From NCBI RefSeq assembly GCF_025698545.1, contig NC_068571.1, forward strand, positions 53,229,733 to 53,293,732: 64,000 nucleotides of DNA. Reading direction: 5' to 3'. The notes under the pieces are model-generated. The model had not been told where the DNA came from and ran no database searches. It saw only the letters and a list, made by a program, of their open reading frames with translations. This stretch comes from Gossypium raimondii (taxonomy: Eukaryota; Streptophyta; Magnoliopsida; Malvales; Malvaceae). Positions 59,698 through 64,000 of this stretch are shown here, one piece after another (positions within the stretch are counted from its first letter, which is position 1; each line of letters starts with the position of its first letter). The position numbers and the translations under genes were made by a program.

Positions 59698-62533
59698 ATG
59701 GAGGTGTTTTTACAGTACTGGTTGAAGCTGGTTATGATATGCTTGATGGTGTTAGTTTTGGTGTTAAAAATAGCAGTGTTGCTTTGGTGGAGACCTAAGA
59801 AGATTGAACAACATTTCTCAAGGCAAGGGATCAAAGGACCACCTTATCATTTCTACAATGGAAATGTTAAGGAAGTTATGGCCATGATGTTAAAGGCTTG
59901 TTCACAACCTATACCTTTATGTCACAACATTCTCCCTAGAGTCTTCGCTTTTTACCACCATTGGAACAAAATTTATGGTACTCTTTTTACTCTTTTTATC
60001 ATTATATTTTGTCTCTTTTGTAGTAATGGCTGCTGTATGTTGTTAATGCAGGCGGAATGTTTCTGGTGTGGTTCGGTCCGACGGTTCGGGTGACAGTGTC
60101 GGATCCTGACATGATAAGGGAAATCTTGAGTTCCAAGTCTGAATTGTATGAAAAGAAGGAAGTTCATCATTTGATAAAACGGCTAGAAGGTGATGGCTTA
60201 CTTAGTCTCAATGGTGAAAAATGGGGTCATCATAGAGAAACCACAACTCCCATTTTCCATATGGAGAATCTTAAGGTAAGTATTTAATTTAATACACTTA
60301 CAGCTAGCAATTGCTGCATGAAGATTACTTTTAAGTTATTATTGTTATTATGATTGTAGCTGCTGGTGCCGATGGTGGTACAAAGTGTGAGTGAAATGGT
60401 AGAGAAATGGCGGAGGAGCAGATCCGGGGAGATTGAAATTGAAGTTTGCGAATGGTTTCAGAGACTTACGGAAGATGTGATAATGCGTACGGTGTTTGGG
60501 AGCTGGTATGAAGATGATGATGGGAAAGCCATTTTTCGTTTACAAGCACAACAAATGGTGCTTACTGCTCAGGCTTTGCGAATTGTTTCCTTACCTGCCT
60601 ATAGGTATGAAAAATCATACTCCATTTTTTCTCCTAAACTACGTGTAGTAACTCATCTATTTGTAACTTTTTCTTTGCTCGGTTAACTATTCCATTTTTT
60701 TTTATTATAGTCCAGTCACAGTTTTTAAAATTAGTATAATAACAACCCATATCATTGAATTTGGTATTAATTCTAAAAATAATAATCTCAACATTTTAAC
60801 ATTGATTTTTTTTATTTCTACTTTTCTTTATAAACCTTTCGTCTAAAAAGCAAATCTTGAAAGAATAAAAATTAAACTTTATCATGAAAAGGGAATACAT
60901 ACTGATTTGGCGTAATTGAATTCTTACAGGTATTTACCGACCAAGAGGAACATAAGTTGTTGGAAAATGGACAGGGAGATTAAGAGGTCGTTGATGAAGC
61001 TGATCGAGCGCCGGAAAATCGATACGAGGGGCGTACTGCAAGAGAATGCGGCCAAAGATTTGGTGGGATTAATGATGCAACCCTCTTCTAACATCACCGT
61101 CGACGACATGGTTGAAGAATGCAAGACCTTTTTATTCGCCGGCAAACACACCACTTCCAATTTGCTGACTTGGACCACTGTTCTTCTAGCAATGCACCCA
61201 CAGTGGCAGGTTCAGGCACGTGAGGAGGTGATAAGGGTGTGCGGATCACGTGATGTTCCCACCCAAGATGATGTTGTTAAGCTTAAGACGGTAAAAGCCC
61301 CTAAGTCCCCCCTCCCTCTAATTAAAGACGAGTAACATCATGTCTTGTCTCATATATAACTATCAAAACCATATGGTTTTTATTTTAAAAAATTTAAAAA
61401 TTAATTCTTTTTTTATGAAAAATTAAAAATTTAGTTCAAATAAATATATAATTTTAAATTGTTACTTTTTGCTAATATAATAATGGTTGGATTGTTAATT
61501 ACTAGGCAAGTGATAATGTTTAATGATGATACTCAATTGAGGACTAAATTATGCTAAATTAAAGTGAAGAATTTACTTGTTTTATTTTTTGTCTTTTAGG
61601 GTTAAATTATGATTTTGGTCTTCTATTATCTTCAAATTTAGGATTTAATCTTTTATTTTCATTTAGCATAAATTTGATCACTATATTTTTATAATATCAT
61701 TAATTAGCCTAATTAATTAAAACTATTAAATATTCTTATTAAATTTCTAATGTGGATTTTAAAAACACCTTCAACTTATCATGTTAGTTTTTTTAATGTT
61801 AAAACGGGTGCTTTGAAGAAGAAAATACAAACTAAACATTTTAATAACAACAGTTAATTATTTGGACTAATTAATGACACAAAAAGAGACATCAAATCAT
61901 ATCAAATTGAAGTATATAGATTAAATCTTAAATTTAAGTATGGTAGAGGATCAAAATTATACTTCTCTTTTTGAAAACAAGTCTAAATTAGATAATATAA
62001 GACATGGAGCATGCATACATACATACATACTTGTCCACAATGTGGAAAACGTATTTCATATCAGATTCACATGTTGTGGTGTGCAGCTGACTATGATCTT
62101 AAATGAATCCTTACGATTATATCCACCAACAATAGCCACAATTAGACAGGCCAAAGTTGATGTAAAGCTAGGGGATTACATCATTCCTCGTGGGACCGAG
62201 CTTTTGATACCAATCTTGGCCCTTCATCACGATCAAGCCATATGGGGAAGCAATGCTAATGAGTTCTACCCGCCTCGCTTCTCCGGAGGTGTGGCACGAG
62301 CAGCTAAACACCCTCTCGGGTTCATCCCATTCGGCCTTGGGGTCCGTACATGTATAGGAAAAAACCTCGCCATTTTACAAGCTAAGTTAACCCTTTCCAT
62401 CATACTTCAACGCTTCTCCTTTAAGTTAGCCCCAACTTACCAACATGCACCCACAGTTTCGATGCTACTTTACCCACAACATGGAGCACCAATTATCTTT
62501 AAGCCCTTGTCCCATAGAGATGAGTCACCTTGA
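59698..62533 (+). CDS. Cytochrome P450, CYP734A type (brassinosteroid C-26 hydroxylase-like)
   Basis: Five exons, 59698-59977, 60052-60275, 60360-60604, 60930-61290 and 62087-62533, total 1557 nt, 518 residues. A hydrophobic N-terminal anchor (about 8-31) is followed by LLWWRPKKIEQHFSRQGIKG and PYHFYNG. The I-helix motif is AGKHTTS (320-326), ExxR is NESLR (E377, R380), and the haem-binding loop is PFGLGVRTCIG (Cys459). The GDGLLSLNGEKWGHHR and APTVSMLLYPQHGAP stretches are hallmark CYP72-clan, CYP734A text; the similarity to BAS1/CYP734A1 is high from memory. Family members at the ER inactivate brassinolide and castasterone by C-26 hydroxylation, limiting growth. A CYP734A is the best call; a CYP72C relative is less likely. 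Intron 4 (61291-62086) carries a miniature element. Confidence 0.92.
61606..61960. mobile_element. Miniature inverted-repeat element, family D, in P450 intron 4
   Basis: The left AATTATGATTTTGGTCTTCT and TCAAATTTAGGATTTAATC are mirrored at the right by GATTAAATCTTAAATTTAAG and AGAGGATCAAAATTATA. It is about 355 bp, non-coding. The same ends frame the HHO intron 1 element. Confidence 0.6.
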
Positions 62534-64000
62534 TTTTATCTCCTCTCCATTGTTGCATTTTAAAGCATATATTATCAAAGAAAAATAGAGATAATTTGCA
62601 AGAAAAAGGGGGCAAAAAAATTGGCATGAAAATCTTGGTTTTCACCATTGTTGTGTTTTGTTACCCTTTAGTCTCTTTTTATGAGTTCATTTAGGATTTT
62701 AGGCAAATGGCTAATGAGTGGATTATCGATAGGCTTCTTCATATGCATTTTGTCTCACCAATTTGTACGTAGTGTATACTTGTAACACAGTTTTATAGTA
62801 ATATTTTGTAATGTATACTATATTTGTAAGTTGTAGCACAATGTTTGGGCATATATATAGGTTTAATCATACTCCCGTTCTTATATTTTTCACACATTTA
62901 ATATGCAGTCTTTTTATTTTTTTATTTAATAATTGAACTTCAATTGATAATATACTGACATTTTTTAGAATAAAAACATTTATTGTATGAGAAAGGATTT
63001 TATGAAATCGTGATTTCACCTCATCTTTATCCCTTTTTAATATGAGAATGACACATCAGATTTATCTTCATGATTTTTAGCATTTTTAGTTGGATTTAAT
63101 TTTTTCCAAGAGAAAAAAGCTGAAAATCAAAAGGAAAAATTTGATTTGTCATTTTCCTATTAGATAGAGATAAGGATGACGTGAAATCACAGTTTCATAC
63201 AGTCTCTTCTTTTACAATATAGTATATTTAAAGCTATCTCAAAGCCATGTAGAAAAATCATAGTAATCTCCACACTACTCTTCCAAAATAGTGCTGGAAA
63301 AGTTTAGAAGCACATATTTAGAATCAAAGACCTTTATTATTTTATTTGTTTAATTCACTGTAATACTTTGTGAGTACTTTTTGTTTTAAAATGTTAATCG
63401 CACTTAATTATTAAATTAATATAATAAAAAGATTACGTTGCGAAAAATTAAACCATGTATACATACTAGTTAATTTAGCAATTTTATAATGAATGCCTAA
63501 GAACAACATAGGAAGGAGGCCGAAAATAGGAACCAAGGCATTGGTGTGACCACACTCAATGCAAAGTTGATTTATTAATTGCAATGATAAGTTTGGAATG
63601 GTTTTAGTTACTTCAAATTCAACCAACTATTTCAACACCTTCCTATAGAAATAAAATAAGGATAGCATTAGCATCAAAATATTCATTTCAACTCTCAAAG
63701 GGCAAAAAATTCATTCCTTCAAAAGATCTACTTACTACTAATTATAATGAGTACGTAACCCCCCAACATTCTTTTTAATAGAGAAAGAGGTCACATGGGA
63801 CAAAGAAGAAAAAATGAAATGGAAGAACTTTGCACTTGATCCATTGGAGGAGGAGCAAGCCACGTTCTCTGCAACAAATGTCCATGCTAAAGTTTGGGAT
63901 TAGAGGTTTGGACATTTCAATCATGCAGCTGTTGTGAATTTGTAAAGAAAGGAATTGACTCAAAGTCTCCCTTGTTTTGAATCTGAAATTCTAGATTGTA
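62534..64000. other. 3' flank of the P450 gene and AT-rich intergenic
   Basis: The P450 3' untranslated region occupies the start. The family F element lies at 62975-63235. Nothing coding is visible to the window end; short open frames on the minus strand show no family resemblance. Confidence 0.45.
62975..63235. mobile_element. Miniature inverted-repeat element, family F
   Basis: The left TTATTGTATGAGAAAGG, AATCGTGATTTCAC and CTTTATCCCTTTTTAATATG are mirrored by the right end (reverse complements ATTGTAAAAGAAGAGAC, AACTGTGATTTCACGTCATC and CTTATCTCTATCTAATAGG). The left and right halves match over about 85 bp each with mismatches. The length is about 260 bp. Confidence 0.6.

Noticed and set aside
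35200-62533. A nutrient or hormone gene cluster (HHO factor, AKT1-type channel, CYP734A)
   Set aside because: The genes are separated by up to 12 kb, lie on mixed strands and belong to unrelated steps. Chance neighbourhood is the simpler reading.

Overview
This window is AT-rich, intron-containing plant nuclear DNA. Complete gene models with GT-AG introns, the protein families and the repeat content (long-LTR retrotransposon pieces, tRNA-derived SINE traces and many short AT-rich inverted-repeat elements) point to a eudicot. The repeats look like those I know from cotton and relatives (Malvaceae, Gossypium); that placement is inference. Gene models were built by reading splice sites by hand, and each spliced total is an exact multiple of three.

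Layout. 1-6547: retrotransposon debris, ending in what looks like a 3.3 kb solo LTR. 7986-10837 (+): leucine-rich-repeat receptor-like kinase of the At2g26730 type, 2 exons. 12633-19907 (-): full-size ABCG/PDR transporter, 21 exons, 1421 residues. 21640-31430: a large inverted duplication holding two divergent single-exon DUF2921 membrane-protein genes, at 21935-24892 (-) and 28263-31298 (+). 35200-37685 (+): GARP-type transcription factor of the HHO/HRS1/NIGT1 group, 4 exons. 39050-39205 (-) and 40909-41112 (-): two small genes for aspartate-rich proteins that share the end APAA. A third copy, cut short by a stop, lies at 26924-26998 (+) inside the spacer of the inverted duplication. 43090-47276 (-): AKT1-type inward-rectifying K+ channel, 11 exons, 876 residues. 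47277-59697: 12.4 kb with no gene I can support, mostly miniature elements and one long foldback. 59698-62533 (+): cytochrome P450 of the CYP734A (brassinosteroid-inactivating) type, 5 exons, 518 residues.

The genes do not form a pathway; this is an ordinary plant gene neighbourhood. The least ordinary parts are the small Asp-rich APAA protein family, whose promoter is conserved between two inverted copies 14 kb apart; the head-to-head DUF2921 inverted duplication; the ABCG transporter, whose first nucleotide-binding domain has Asn in place of the Walker B catalytic Glu; and the 150-190 bp-arm foldback at 55.8-56.3 kb.
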